In this document: positions 52,485 to 61,674 of the stretch, in pieces
Numbering within the stretch: position 1 is the stretch's first letter
How the letters are laid out: each line of letters begins with the position of its first letter
Assembly (NCBI RefSeq): GCF_001044255.1
Contig: NZ_JYNX01000062.1
Location: 1-64,000 of the forward strand
Length of the DNA: 64,000 bases
DNA from: Mycolicibacterium chubuense
GTDB taxonomy: Bacteria; Actinomycetota; Actinomycetes; Mycobacteriales; Mycobacteriaceae
Reading direction: 5' to 3'
Translations under genes and position numbers: made by a program
The notes under the pieces: model-generated
What the model saw: only the letters and a program-made list of their open reading frames with translations
Databases searched by the model: none
Told to the model about the DNA's origin: nothing

Positions 52485-54086
52485 ATGAGTGATCTGCTGC
52501 GGCATCCCCTGCACTCCGGCCACCTGACCGTCGGCGCGCTGAAGCGCCACCGGGACCGGCCCGTGCTGTTCCTCGGCGACACCACGCTCACCGGCGGTGA
52601 GCTGGCCGATCGCATCAGCCAGTACATCCAGGCCTTCGAGGCGCTGGGGGCCGGCACCGGCGCCGCTGTCGGACTGCTGTCGCTGAACCGGCCCGAGGTG
52701 CTGATGATCATCGGCGCCGGCCAGACCCAGGGCTACCGCCGGACGGCACTACACCCTCTGGGATCGCTGGACGACCACGCCTACGTGCTCGCCGACGCCG
52801 AGGTGACCTCGCTGATCATCGACCCCAACCCGATGTTCGTCGAGCGGGCGCTGGGTCTGCTGGACAAGGTGCCGTCGCTCAAGCAGATCCTGACCATCGG
52901 TCCGGTTCCTGCCGAGCTGGCCGACGTCACCGCCGTCGATCTCAGTGCCGAAGCCGCGAAGTACACGCCCCAACCGCTGGTGGCGGCCGATCTGCCGCCC
53001 GATCACATCGGCGGGCTGACGTACACCGGCGGAACCACCGGCAAGCCCAAGGGTGTGATGGGCACGACGCAGTCGATCACCACGATGACGACGGTGCAGC
53101 TGGCCGAATGGGAGTGGCCGGAGAACCCGCGCTTCCTGATGTGCACGCCGCTGTCGCATGCGGGCGCCGCGTTCTTCACACCGGTCATCGTCAAGGGCGG
53201 CGAGCTGATCGTGCTGACCAAGTTCGACCCGGCCGAGGTGCTGCGGGTGATCGAGGAGCAGAAGATCACCGCGACGATGCTGGTGCCGTCGATGATCTAC
53301 GCGCTGATGGACCACCCCGACTCGCACACCCGCGACCTGTCGTCGCTGGAGACCGTCTACTACGGGGCCTCGGCGATGAACCCGGTGCGCCTGAAGGAGG
53401 CGATCCGGCGGTTCGGACCGATCTTCGCGCAGTACTACGGCCAGTCCGAGGCGCCGATGGTGATCACCTACCTGGCCAAGAAGGATCACGACGAGAAGCG
53501 GCTGACGTCATGCGGACGGCCCACGTTGTTCGCGCGGGTGGCGCTGCTGGGGGACGACGGCCAACCGGTGCCTCAGGGCGAGGTGGGAGAGATCTGCGTC
53601 TCCGGCCCGCTGCTGTCGGGCGGGTACTGGAAGCTGCCGGACGCCACCGCCGACACCTTTCGGGACGGGTGGATGCACACCGGGGACCTCGCCCGGGAAG
53701 ACTCCGACGGCTTCTACTACATCGTCGACCGCACCAAGGACATGATCGTCACCGGTGGCTTCAACGTGTTCCCGCGTGAGGTGGAAGACGTTGTGGCCGA
53801 ACACCCCTCGGTCGCACAGGTGTGCGTGATCGGTACGCCCGACGAGAAGTGGGGCGAGGCGGTGACGGCCGTGGTGGTGCTGCGACCCGATGCGGCGACC
53901 GACGAGGCCGCGGTCGATGCGATGGTCACGGAGATCCAGGTGGCGGTCAAGGAGCGCAAGGGCTCGGTGCATGCGCCGAAGCAGGTGATCGTCGTCGACT
54001 CCGTGCCGGTGACCGCGCTGGGTAAGCCGGACAAGAAGGCGGTGCGGGCGCAGTTCTGGGAGGGCGCGGGGCGTTCAGTCGGCTGA
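52485..54086 (+). CDS. fadD8: Acyl-CoA ligase FadD8
   Basis: This 533-aa ANL-family ligase corresponds to M. tuberculosis FadD8 (Rv0551c), also near menB there. It has the motif LTYTGGTTGKPKGVMG (about 180-195), YYGQSEAPM (about 320), GDLAREDSDGFYYIVDRTKD and the catalytic Lys in ALGKPDKKAV. The acid substrate is not established; a KstR-like site at the promoter hints at sterol or propionate-related metabolism. ATG 52485 appears leaderless. Confidence 0.87.
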   Translation: MSDLLRHPLHSGHLTVGALKRHRDRPVLFLGDTTLTGGELADRISQYIQAFEALGAGTGAAVGLLSLNRPEVLMIIGAGQTQGYRRTALHPLGSLDDHAYVLADAEVTSLIIDPNPMFVERALGLLDKVPSLKQILTIGPVPAELADVTAVDLSAEAAKYTPQPLVAADLPPDHIGGLTYTGGTTGKPKGVMGTTQSITTMTTVQLAEWEWPENPRFLMCTPLSHAGAAFFTPVIVKGGELIVLTKFDPAEVLRVIEEQKITATMLVPSMIYALMDHPDSHTRDLSSLETVYYGASAMNPVRLKEAIRRFGPIFAQYYGQSEAPMVITYLAKKDHDEKRLTSCGRPTLFARVALLGDDGQPVPQGEVGEICVSGPLLSGGYWKLPDATADTFRDGWMHTGDLAREDSDGFYYIVDRTKDMIVTGGFNVFPREVEDVVAEHPSVAQVCVIGTPDEKWGEAVTAVVVLRPDAATDEAAVDAMVTEIQVAVKERKGSVHAPKQVIVVDSVPVTALGKPDKKAVRAQFWEGAGRSVG

Positions 54087-54140
54087 CGATGCGGCGAGGG
54101 ACGAGCCGAGGAGGAAGCCGACAATCAGGCACGGTCGGCT

Positions 54141-54203
54141 GACGAGCGTGCGCGTTCTCGGGATTTCTCGCGGCGTGGCGGCCGCAGACACGCACGCTCG
54201 CGG
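54141..54203. repeat. Imperfect palindrome (family D, copy 2)
   Basis: The right arm (54182-54203) is identical over 22 bp to 35694-35715. The left arm GACGAGCGTGCGCGTTCTCG (54141-54160) pairs with it around GAGCGTGCG. It lies between fadD8 and the second sigma gene, just before the chosen GTG start, and was excluded from that gene for this reason. Confidence 0.7.
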
Positions 54204-54219
54204 GGACGAAAATGGCGGC

Positions 54220-55473
54220 GTGGCCGACCCCGATGTCCAGCGCACCGTCGACGCGGTGTGGCGTATGGAGGCCGCGAAGATCGTCGCGACGCTGACCGCC
54301 GCGGTCGGCGATGTCAGCTTCGCCGAAGACATGGCCGCCGAGGCCCTGGTCGACGCCCTCACCCAGTGGCCCGAGCGCGGGGTGCCGCGCAATCCCGGCG
54401 CGTGGCTGACCACCGTCGCCAAGCGCAAGGCCATCGACCACTGGCGCCGCAGCGACAACCTCGACGCCAAATACGCGGTGCTGGCCCGCGAACTCGAGAC
54501 CGTCACCGACAGCGCCTGGGATCCCGACCGCATCGACGACGACGTGCTGCGGCTCGTCTTCATGGCCGCTCATCCGAGCCTGCCGCGGGAAAGCCAGATC
54601 GCCCTGACGCTGCGCCTGGTCGGCGGCCTGACCACCGACGAGATCGCCGCCGCCTTCCTCGTCCCGAAAGCCACCGTCGCACAACGTATCGTCCGTGCCA
54701 AGAAGGCGCTCACCGGCGTACCGTTCGACATCCCCGACCGCTCCGACCACCCCCAGCGACTGTCCGCCGTTCTCAGCGTGATCTACCTGGTCTTCAACGA
54801 GGGCTACTCGGCATCCTCCGGCGACCGTTGGATCCGCGACGAATTGTGCAGCGAGGCAATGCGTCTCGGGCGGGTACTGGCAGCCCTGCTCCCCGACGAG
54901 GCCGAGGTGGCCGGCCTGCTGGCGCTGATGGAGTTCCAGTCTTCGCGCCTGGGCGCCCGCACCCGCGCCGACGGAACGCCGATCCTGCTCGAGGACCAGG
55001 ACCGCACCCGCTGGGACCGCGCCGCCATCGGGCGTGGCGTCGCCGCGTTGAGCCGGGCCTCGGAGATACTGCAGCGCAACGAGATCGGATGGGGCTGGTA
55101 CACGCTTCAGGCCGCACTGGCGGAGTGTCACGCCGTCGCGCCGACCGCCGCCGACACCGACTGGGCCCGCATCGTCTCCCTCTACGACGCGCTGCGCCGA
55201 CTCGCCCCTTCCCCGGTGGTGGAGGTCAACCGTGCGGTGGCCGTGGCCATGGCCGACCCGGCGGCCGGCCCCGCCGCGGCGTTGCGCCTGATCGACGACG
55301 TCCGCGGCCTCGAGGGCTCCTACCTGGTGCCCAGCGTGCGCGCAGAACTGCTGTCGCGGATGGGCAGGCACGCCGACGCGGCCGGCGAGTTCGACCGCGC
55401 CGCGCAGTTGGCGGACAACGAGGCCGAACGGAAGGTGCTGCAGGACAAAGCGATGCGCGCTCGCAATGGCTAA
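54220..55473 (+). CDS. ECF42-type RNA polymerase sigma factor 2
   Basis: This is a 417-aa sigma factor with region 2 at about residues 10-80 (GDVSFAEDMAAEALVDALTQW, WLTTVAKRKAIDHWRR), region 4 at about 120-175 (TTDEIAAAFLVPKATVAQRI) and a long DUF6596/TPR-like C-terminal part. I chose GTG 54220; the open frame reaches 54148 but would translate the family D palindrome. The first conserved residues then read DPDVQRTVDAVWRMEAAK, a normal family start. It is the second ECF42-type factor in the window. It converges on the methyltransferase gene with overlapping stops. Confidence 0.87.
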   Translation: MADPDVQRTVDAVWRMEAAKIVATLTAAVGDVSFAEDMAAEALVDALTQWPERGVPRNPGAWLTTVAKRKAIDHWRRSDNLDAKYAVLARELETVTDSAWDPDRIDDDVLRLVFMAAHPSLPRESQIALTLRLVGGLTTDEIAAAFLVPKATVAQRIVRAKKALTGVPFDIPDRSDHPQRLSAVLSVIYLVFNEGYSASSGDRWIRDELCSEAMRLGRVLAALLPDEAEVAGLLALMEFQSSRLGARTRADGTPILLEDQDRTRWDRAAIGRGVAALSRASEILQRNEIGWGWYTLQAALAECHAVAPTAADTDWARIVSLYDALRRLAPSPVVEVNRAVAVAMADPAAGPAAALRLIDDVRGLEGSYLVPSVRAELLSRMGRHADAAGEFDRAAQLADNEAERKVLQDKAMRARNG

Positions 55474-56093
55474 GCGCCGGGTACCGCCGTGCGCTCGGCG
55501 ACCGATGCCGCGCTCGCCGTGTCGAACACGTCGATGACCACGTCTGTGTCCCGGTAGCCGCCCAGGAGGTGCAGCCCGGAGGTCTGTGAGATGACGTCGT
55601 TGGCCGTGTCGCCGCTCATCGGATAGTCGTCGACGGCGTGCCGCCAGTGCGCGGCGACGACGGTGGCCGACGGCGCCAGCCGGGGCACCTCGCGGTCGAG
55701 CACCTGCCGCAACGTCTCGGGCTGCAGGTAGTAGCACAGTTCCGACAGCACCACGAGGTCGAACGGGCCGTCCGGCCACGGCTCGTCGAACGAACCACGG
55801 AGCAGTCGGACCCGGTCGGCCACCCCGGCCGCCGACAGACGCCGATGCGTGGCGTCCAGCGCCGCGATGCTGACGTCGGTGCTCGTGACGCGGTCACAGC
55901 GCCGGGTCAACAGTGCGGTGAGCACGCCGACCGAGCAGCCGGGCTCGAACGCGTGCCGGTATCGCCGGTACGGCAGCACGGCTGTGGTGATCGCGTACTT
56001 TCGCTGTTCGTACCACCGCGTCCCCAGCGACCACGGGTCGTCGGCGCCGGCGTACATCCGGTCGAAGTAGGCGTCGGGCAACCGGGCACTCAC
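55470..56093 (-). CDS. NodS-like SAM-dependent methyltransferase
   Basis: This is a 207-aa methyltransferase of the NodS (nodulation N-methyltransferase) type. It starts SARLPDAYFDRMYAGADDPW, followed by SLGTRWYEQRKYA, and has motif I FEPGCSVGVLT and SELCYYL. Relatives N-methylate amino-sugars in rhizobial Nod factors; that activity is known for NodS, only inferred here. GTG 56093 overlaps the PIG-L stop (GTGA). It is the last gene of a four-gene operon; elsewhere in actinobacteria the same pair occurs as one fused protein (from memory). Confidence 0.82.
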   Translation of the reverse strand: MSARLPDAYFDRMYAGADDPWSLGTRWYEQRKYAITTAVLPYRRYRHAFEPGCSVGVLTALLTRRCDRVTSTDVSIAALDATHRRLSAAGVADRVRLLRGSFDEPWPDGPFDLVVLSELCYYLQPETLRQVLDREVPRLAPSATVVAAHWRHAVDDYPMSGDTANDVISQTSGLHLLGGYRDTDVVIDVFDTASAASVAERTAVPGA

Positions 56094-56857
56094 CGGAATG
56101 CCACCTCGCCGACGGTCAACAGCCGGTGCACGACCGCGGGTGGAAGTACCGGTTCGCCGCCGGGAGTCGGTGCGGTGAACTGACTTTCGAAGCACCGCGC
56201 CGCACGTTGCTTGCGTTCCAGCGCCGCTTCCGTCAGACGCGTCATCTGGGCACGCCCCCAGGGCACCGCCGTGTCGCCGGGCCGCGCCCAGTGCCACATC
56301 CACACCGGATACTCCACCAGCACCGCCCCGGTCTGCTCGACCGCGACCGCGGCCGCCCTGCCCACCGCCTCGTGATCGGGATGACCGTCGCCCCGCCACG
56401 GCGCCGCGCACCACGTGCCGGGCGGCTTTCCGTCGAGGATCTCGACGAGCAGATCGGCGAGTCGCTGCTGGTGCGCCGCCACCTGCCCGTCGGGGAGGCC
56501 GAGGCTGACCGGCGCATACAGGCCCAGCACGCCGGCCGCGCGCCTCAGCTCCTCCCGTCGCGTCTGCTCGAGCCGATACCGTTGCAGCAGAGACAGTTCC
56601 GGGTAGGCCGCGCCGCCGTCGGTGGCCGACACGATCTGCGCGCGCACCCCGGACTCCGCGAGCAGCGCCGCCGTCGCACCGAAACCCAGTGTCTCGTCGT
56701 CGGGATGGGCACCGACGACCACCAGCTCGCGACAGGTCGTCAGATCCAGTTCCGGCAACTGCAGCCCGGCGTCGACCCAGGTCTGCGTCGGGGTGCCGCC
56801 GTCGGGGACGGGCTGCGCCGACAGCCGCGCACCATTTCCCACCTGCGCGGCCGTCAC
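56090..56857 (-). CDS. PIG-L-family N-deacetylase
   Basis: This 255-aa zinc-dependent deacetylase has the first motif VVGAHPDDETLGFGA (about 45-60) and the second GDGHPDHEAVGRA (about 150), which supply the zinc ligands and catalytic Asp. The family removes acetyl or other acyl groups from N-acylated sugars, such as mycothiol or GPI precursors. GTG 56857 overlaps the upstream stop (GTGA). In this operon it may prepare an amino group for the NodS-like methyltransferase; inferred. Confidence 0.85.
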   Translation of the reverse strand: MTAAQVGNGARLSAQPVPDGGTPTQTWVDAGLQLPELDLTTCRELVVVGAHPDDETLGFGATAALLAESGVRAQIVSATDGGAAYPELSLLQRYRLEQTRREELRRAAGVLGLYAPVSLGLPDGQVAAHQQRLADLLVEILDGKPPGTWCAAPWRGDGHPDHEAVGRAAAVAVEQTGAVLVEYPVWMWHWARPGDTAVPWGRAQMTRLTEAALERKQRAARCFESQFTAPTPGGEPVLPPAVVHRLLTVGEVAFR

Positions 56858-57795
56858 GCCGACGCTCCGGCGAGCACACCGAGTCGTTCCAGATCCCGTT
56901 CGGCGTGGCTCTGTCGTACATAGACCGAGAGGTCGGCCACCCGCCGCGCGTGCTCGGGATCCAGGCACAGCGGCGCCGGCCCCAGCGCGCGACCCGTCCG
57001 CGAGATCGCCTCGTCCACCGCGGTCTCCACCACCGCGCGAGCCCGACGGGCCAGCAGTTCTGCACGCCCGGAACGGTTTTCGGGATCCGCGTCGACGTCG
57101 CCGGCCACCGCGGTCAGCGTCGCCTCCGCGCCGGCCAGCGCCGCGTCGACCGCGCCCAGGTGCGCCAGCGCGTGTGCGTCGGCCTTGTCCGCGGCCGCCC
57201 GTGCATACAGCGGCGCGGCGATCGCGCGTGCGCCACCGAGCCAGCACGCCGCCACACCCGCTCCGCCCTGCCAGAACCCGGGCCGGGTCAGGTACTCGCC
57301 CGGCCCGCCGACGGCGACGGCCGGGGTGTCCTCGAAGCGCACCGACCGGGTGTCGGAGTCGGCCATGCCGGCGTTGCGCCAGGTGCTGGGCAGCGGCCGG
57401 ACACCCGGCGCGCGGAGATCGACGGCGAAGAGTCCCCGCTCCCCCGACGGCAGCTGCGCGGTGACCAGAGCGTGCGAGCACAGGGCCGCGCCTGAACACC
57501 AGGCCTTGGTTCCCGACAGCCGGACCCCGCCGTCGTCGTCACGCGCCGACAACACCGCGTCGGGGCCCTCCGCGGCCCACACGCCCCACCACTGGCCCTG
57601 CTCCGGACGGGGACCGCCGAGCTCGGCGAGAATGGCGACCGCGTCTGCATGCGCCTCGGCGAGCCGTCCTGCGGTGACGTCCACCTCCGCCATCGCCGTC
57701 AGCCGCTGCCAGCGCAGGGCGGTCGCCCCGCGGCCCGGCAGCGGCAGGTCGAGCTCACCCGAGACCAACCACTCCTTGACCAACCCTGTGCTCAC
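56854..57795 (-). CDS. Short acyl-CoA dehydrogenase-like flavoprotein
   Basis: This 313-aa protein resembles acyl-CoA dehydrogenases in the middle beta domain (GVRLSGTKAWCSGAALCSHA) and in the C-terminal helical domain. At about 313 residues it is shorter than the usual 380, mainly at the N-terminus. I cannot find a clear catalytic Glu, so it may act on a non-CoA substrate or as a dehydratase-like protein. GTG 57795 overlaps the glycosyltransferase stop (GTGA). Confidence 0.7.
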   Translation of the reverse strand: MSTGLVKEWLVSGELDLPLPGRGATALRWQRLTAMAEVDVTAGRLAEAHADAVAILAELGGPRPEQGQWWGVWAAEGPDAVLSARDDDGGVRLSGTKAWCSGAALCSHALVTAQLPSGERGLFAVDLRAPGVRPLPSTWRNAGMADSDTRSVRFEDTPAVAVGGPGEYLTRPGFWQGGAGVAACWLGGARAIAAPLYARAAADKADAHALAHLGAVDAALAGAEATLTAVAGDVDADPENRSGRAELLARRARAVVETAVDEAISRTGRALGPAPLCLDPEHARRVADLSVYVRQSHAERDLERLGVLAGASA

Positions 57796-58493
57796 GAGGC
57801 CGCTTTTCGCGACAATCCCCTGAGGTGGCCGGCGAATCCGTTGGGGGCGCGCCCCTCGGCGCGATCGGAGGTCGCCACCGACAGGCTGCTGTCGCGGTGG
57901 ACCTGCAGGCCCGCGGCCTTGAAGCGGTCCACGAGGTCGACGTCCTCACCGGTCTCGAGTGGGCGGAACCCACCGACATGCCAGTAGGCGTCGGCGCGGA
58001 AGCCCATGTTGGCGCCGTGCACGTGGTGATGGCCGGGCCCGCCGGATCTGTAGGCGCTCAGGTAGCGACGGACGACAGCCATCGAGAAGTTGCGCCACGA
58101 CGGCACCCGGACCACCCCGAGCACCATGTCGGCTCCCGGCGCCGTCATCCGCACCAGCCAGTCGGCGTCGACCTGACTGTCGGCGTCCGTCGTCGCGTAC
58201 CAGGTCGCCGCGTCGCCGTCGTGGATCCCCCGCGCATAGGCGAAGCCGGCCGCACGCGCCGCACCGACGTTGCCGGCCTCGACCGAGACGAAGTGCACGT
58301 CGGGACCGAACTCCCCCGCCAACCGTTCGCTGCCGTCGTCGCAGCTGTCCAGCACCACGACCGTGAGGACCGGGGCGGAGACGGCCAGCGCCGCGGTGGC
58401 CAGCGCACGAAGGCAGGCGGGCAGGTGAGCGGCTTCGTTGTGGGCGGGCACCACGACGACGATCTGCGACGGAGCCGTCGCGGAGAAGCGCAT
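57792..58493 (-). CDS. Family 2 glycosyltransferase
   Basis: This 233-aa GT2 enzyme has IVVVVPAHNEAAHLPACLRA at the start, the DxD motif in YATTDADSQVDADWL (about 100-110) and the acidic GEDVDLVDRF near 180. No transmembrane segments are present, so it is soluble or peripheral. ATG 58493 is the first gene of the operon; TAATTA upstream (58502-58497 on the minus strand) could be its -10. The sugar donor and acceptor are unknown. Confidence 0.83.
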   Translation of the reverse strand: MRFSATAPSQIVVVVPAHNEAAHLPACLRALATAALAVSAPVLTVVVLDSCDDGSERLAGEFGPDVHFVSVEAGNVGAARAAGFAYARGIHDGDAATWYATTDADSQVDADWLVRMTAPGADMVLGVVRVPSWRNFSMAVVRRYLSAYRSGGPGHHHVHGANMGFRADAYWHVGGFRPLETGEDVDLVDRFKAAGLQVHRDSSLSVATSDRAEGRAPNGFAGHLRGLSRKAAS

Positions 58494-58544
58494 GGCCCTT
58501 AATTAGCCGTTCAGCGACGTTTTCACACCTGGCACGATGGGGAC

Positions 58545-59252
58545 GTGGGCGACGCCGTGACAGATCTGCAAGCTGTGCTGTTCGACTTCTCGGGCACCCT
58601 GTTCCGTCTCGAGGAGGACGAGAGCTGGTTCGCGGGCATGGAGCTCGACACCCCCGACAACCGTGAGGTGGACGAACACGTGCAGGCCGAGCTGGTGCGC
58701 CGGCTGACCGCCCCCACCGGCCGCTCGGTGTCGATGACCCCCGAGGCGCTGCAGGCCTGGGTCAACCGCGACCTCGCCCCGCACCTTCATCGGGAGGCGT
58801 ACCTGCACGTGCTGCGTGAGTCCGGGCTGGCCCGTCATCACGCGGAAGCGTTGTACGCCAAGGTGATCGACCCGGCGTACTGGACGCCCTACCCGGACAC
58901 CGCGACCGTGCTCGCCGGCCTGCGCCAGCGCGGAATCAAGACCGCGGTGGTGTCCAACATCGCGTTCGACATCCGGCCGGCGTTCGAGAGGATCGGCGTG
59001 GCCGGCGACGTCGACGCGTTCGTGCTGTCCTTCGAAGTCGGCGCCGTCAAGCCCGACCCGGCGATCTTCACCGCGGCGCTGGAGCAGGTCGGGGTGCCCG
59101 CCGAGCGCGCGCTGATGGTCGGCGACAGCGACGAGGCCGACGGCGGCGCCCGCGCGCTGGGCTGCGCGTTCACACTCGTCGATCCGCTGCCGACGCGGGA
59201 GCGCCGCGACGGGCTGGTCGCGGCGCTGTGGCCCCACGGCATCCAGATCTGA
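58545..59252 (+). CDS. HAD-family hydrolase, atypical DFSGT motif
   Basis: This is a 235-aa HAD-fold protein. Motif I reads LFDFSGTLFRL (about 12-22): the nucleophile Asp is present, but the usual second Asp is Ser. Motif II is VVSNIAF, motif III Lys in GAVKPDPAIF and motif IV GDSDEADGGA. The Ser replaces the general acid of phosphatases, so the reaction may differ, as it does in haloacid dehalogenases and phosphonatase. GTG 58545 or GTG 58557 may start. It is divergent from the glycosyltransferase operon. Confidence 0.75.
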   Translation: MGDAVTDLQAVLFDFSGTLFRLEEDESWFAGMELDTPDNREVDEHVQAELVRRLTAPTGRSVSMTPEALQAWVNRDLAPHLHREAYLHVLRESGLARHHAEALYAKVIDPAYWTPYPDTATVLAGLRQRGIKTAVVSNIAFDIRPAFERIGVAGDVDAFVLSFEVGAVKPDPAIFTAALEQVGVPAERALMVGDSDEADGGARALGCAFTLVDPLPTRERRDGLVAALWPHGIQI

Positions 59253-59272
59253 TTTCGCCTACCGTCGAGACC

Positions 59273-59713
59273 ATGGCCGATCCCCAGCCGCCGTGGTGGC
59301 TCAAGCCGTTGAACAAGGTGCTGATCGCCGGGTCGCGCATCGGGCTGATCAAAGACGGACCGATGGTGCTGACCGTGACGGGCCGCAAGTCCGGTCAGCC
59401 GCGGTCCACCCCCATCACACCGTTCGAGGTCGACGGGAAGCGTTACGTCGTCGGCGGCTTCCCCGGCGCCGACTGGGTGCGCAACGCGCAAACCAACCCG
59501 GACGCGGTGCTGACGCGCGGCAAGGTGCGCGAGCCGGTGCGGATGGTCGAGCTGCCCGCCGAGGAGTCGCGCCCGCTGCTGCGGCAGTTCCCGATCCTGG
59601 TGCCGACCGGGGTGAGCTTCATGAAGAACGCCGGACTGGTCACCGGACCGAACCCCGACGAGTTCGAGGCGCTGGCCGGGCGCTGCTCGGTGTTCCGGTT
59701 CGATAGCGTCTGA
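59273..59713 (+). CDS. Ddn/DUF385-family nitroreductase-like protein
   Basis: This 146-aa protein is of the deazaflavin (F420)-dependent Ddn family: VLTVTGRKSGQPRSTPITPF near residue 35 and VGGFPGADWVRNAQTNPDAV in the core. Relatives reduce quinones and nitroimidazoles with F420H2. ATG 59273 is supported by TACCGT ending exactly 7 nt upstream (leaderless). It lies three bases before menB; a role in quinone protection is possible but only inferred. Confidence 0.82.
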   Translation: MADPQPPWWLKPLNKVLIAGSRIGLIKDGPMVLTVTGRKSGQPRSTPITPFEVDGKRYVVGGFPGADWVRNAQTNPDAVLTRGKVREPVRMVELPAEESRPLLRQFPILVPTGVSFMKNAGLVTGPNPDEFEALAGRCSVFRFDSV

Positions 59714-59716
59714 CGG

Positions 59717-60616
<900 letters not shown>

Positions 60617-60617
60617 A

Positions 60618-60672
60618 GCGATTTCGGCGTCGTTGGTCGCGCTGAGCGAGACCAAGTACGCCGAAATCACGA
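60618..60672. repeat. Imperfect palindrome (family C)
   Basis: GATTTCGGCGT-(2)-TTGGTC (60620-60638) pairs with GACCAA-(2)-ACGCCGAAATC (60650-60669) around a short loop. It lies two bases after the menB stop and before the ribosome site of the SDR gene, so it may be a processing or attenuation hairpin. Similar elements occur between genes in other mycobacteria (from memory). Confidence 0.65.
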
Positions 60673-60683
60673 GAGGACGACCC

Positions 60684-61571
60684 ATGGCGAGCAGGAACCC
60701 GTTGCGGCGGCTGGCCGAGCAGGTGGTGCTGACCAGCATGCGGCCGCCGCTGATCCCGACCCTGCTGCAGTACCGTCCCGACCGGGAGATCATCGACCTG
60801 AAGGGCAAGCGGATCCTGCTGACCGGCGCCTCGTCGGGCATCGGGGAGGCCGCGGCGGAGAAGCTGGCCCGCCGGGGCGCGACCGTGGTCGTGGTCGCCC
60901 GCCGTGAGGACCTGCTGGACGCGCTGGTCACCCGGATCACCGACGCCGGCGGCGACGCCCGCGCCCATGCGTGCGACCTGTCCGACCTGGACGCGATCGA
61001 CGCGCTGGTCGCCACGGTCGAGGGCGAGCTCGGCGGCATCGACATCCTGGTCAACAACGCCGGCCGCTCGATCCGGCGCCCGCTGGCCGAATCGCTGGAC
61101 CGCTGGCACGACGTCGAACGCACGATGGCGCTGAACTACTACGGCCCGGTGCGGCTGATCCGCGGGCTGGCGCCCGGCATGCTCGAGCGGGGCGACGGCC
61201 ACATCATCAACGTCTCGACGTGGGGCGTGAAGACCGAGTCGCCGCCGCTGTTCGGCGTCTACAACGCCTCCAAGGCGGCGCTGTCGTCGATCAGCCGGAT
61301 CATCGAGACCGAGTGGAGCGACCGCGGCGTGCACTCCACGACGCTGTACTACCCGCTGGTGAAGACCCCGATGATCGCGCCGACCCGCGCGTACGACGGG
61401 CTGCCCGGGCTGTCGGCGGAGGAGGCCGCCGGCTGGATCATCACCGCCGCCCGGCACCGGCCGGTGAGCATCGCCCCGCGCATCGCGGTCACCGCGCACG
61501 CGATCAACAGCATCGCCCCCGCCGCGGTCGACACGATCATGAAACGTCAGCGCATGCAGCCGCGGGACTGA
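60684..61571 (+). CDS. Rv0547c-like SDR oxidoreductase
   Basis: This is a 295-aa short-chain dehydrogenase with an N-terminal 45-residue extension before the cofactor motif LLTGASSGIG (about 50-59), NNAGRSIRRPL near 128, and YNASK near 195. It corresponds by position and sequence to Rv0547c beside menB in M. tuberculosis. ATG 60684 follows GAGAGGACG. The substrate is unknown; lipid-related ketoreduction is likely from the family. Confidence 0.85.
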   Translation: MASRNPLRRLAEQVVLTSMRPPLIPTLLQYRPDREIIDLKGKRILLTGASSGIGEAAAEKLARRGATVVVVARREDLLDALVTRITDAGGDARAHACDLSDLDAIDALVATVEGELGGIDILVNNAGRSIRRPLAESLDRWHDVERTMALNYYGPVRLIRGLAPGMLERGDGHIINVSTWGVKTESPPLFGVYNASKAALSSISRIIETEWSDRGVHSTTLYYPLVKTPMIAPTRAYDGLPGLSAEEAAGWIITAARHRPVSIAPRIAVTAHAINSIAPAAVDTIMKRQRMQPRD

Positions 61572-61674
61572 TAGTGATCCACAGCGTCCCCGGAGGCCGT
61601 CACCCGCAGACCGTGACGCTGGGGCGCCGTCGAGCACTTGAGTATGCCCTTACGTCCGGGTGTTCCATGGCGGG

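Noticed and set aside
61582-61621. Hairpin CAGCGTC/GACGCTG after the SDR gene as terminator
   Set aside because: The stem is only 7 bp with a 26-nt loop, too weak to list as a feature.
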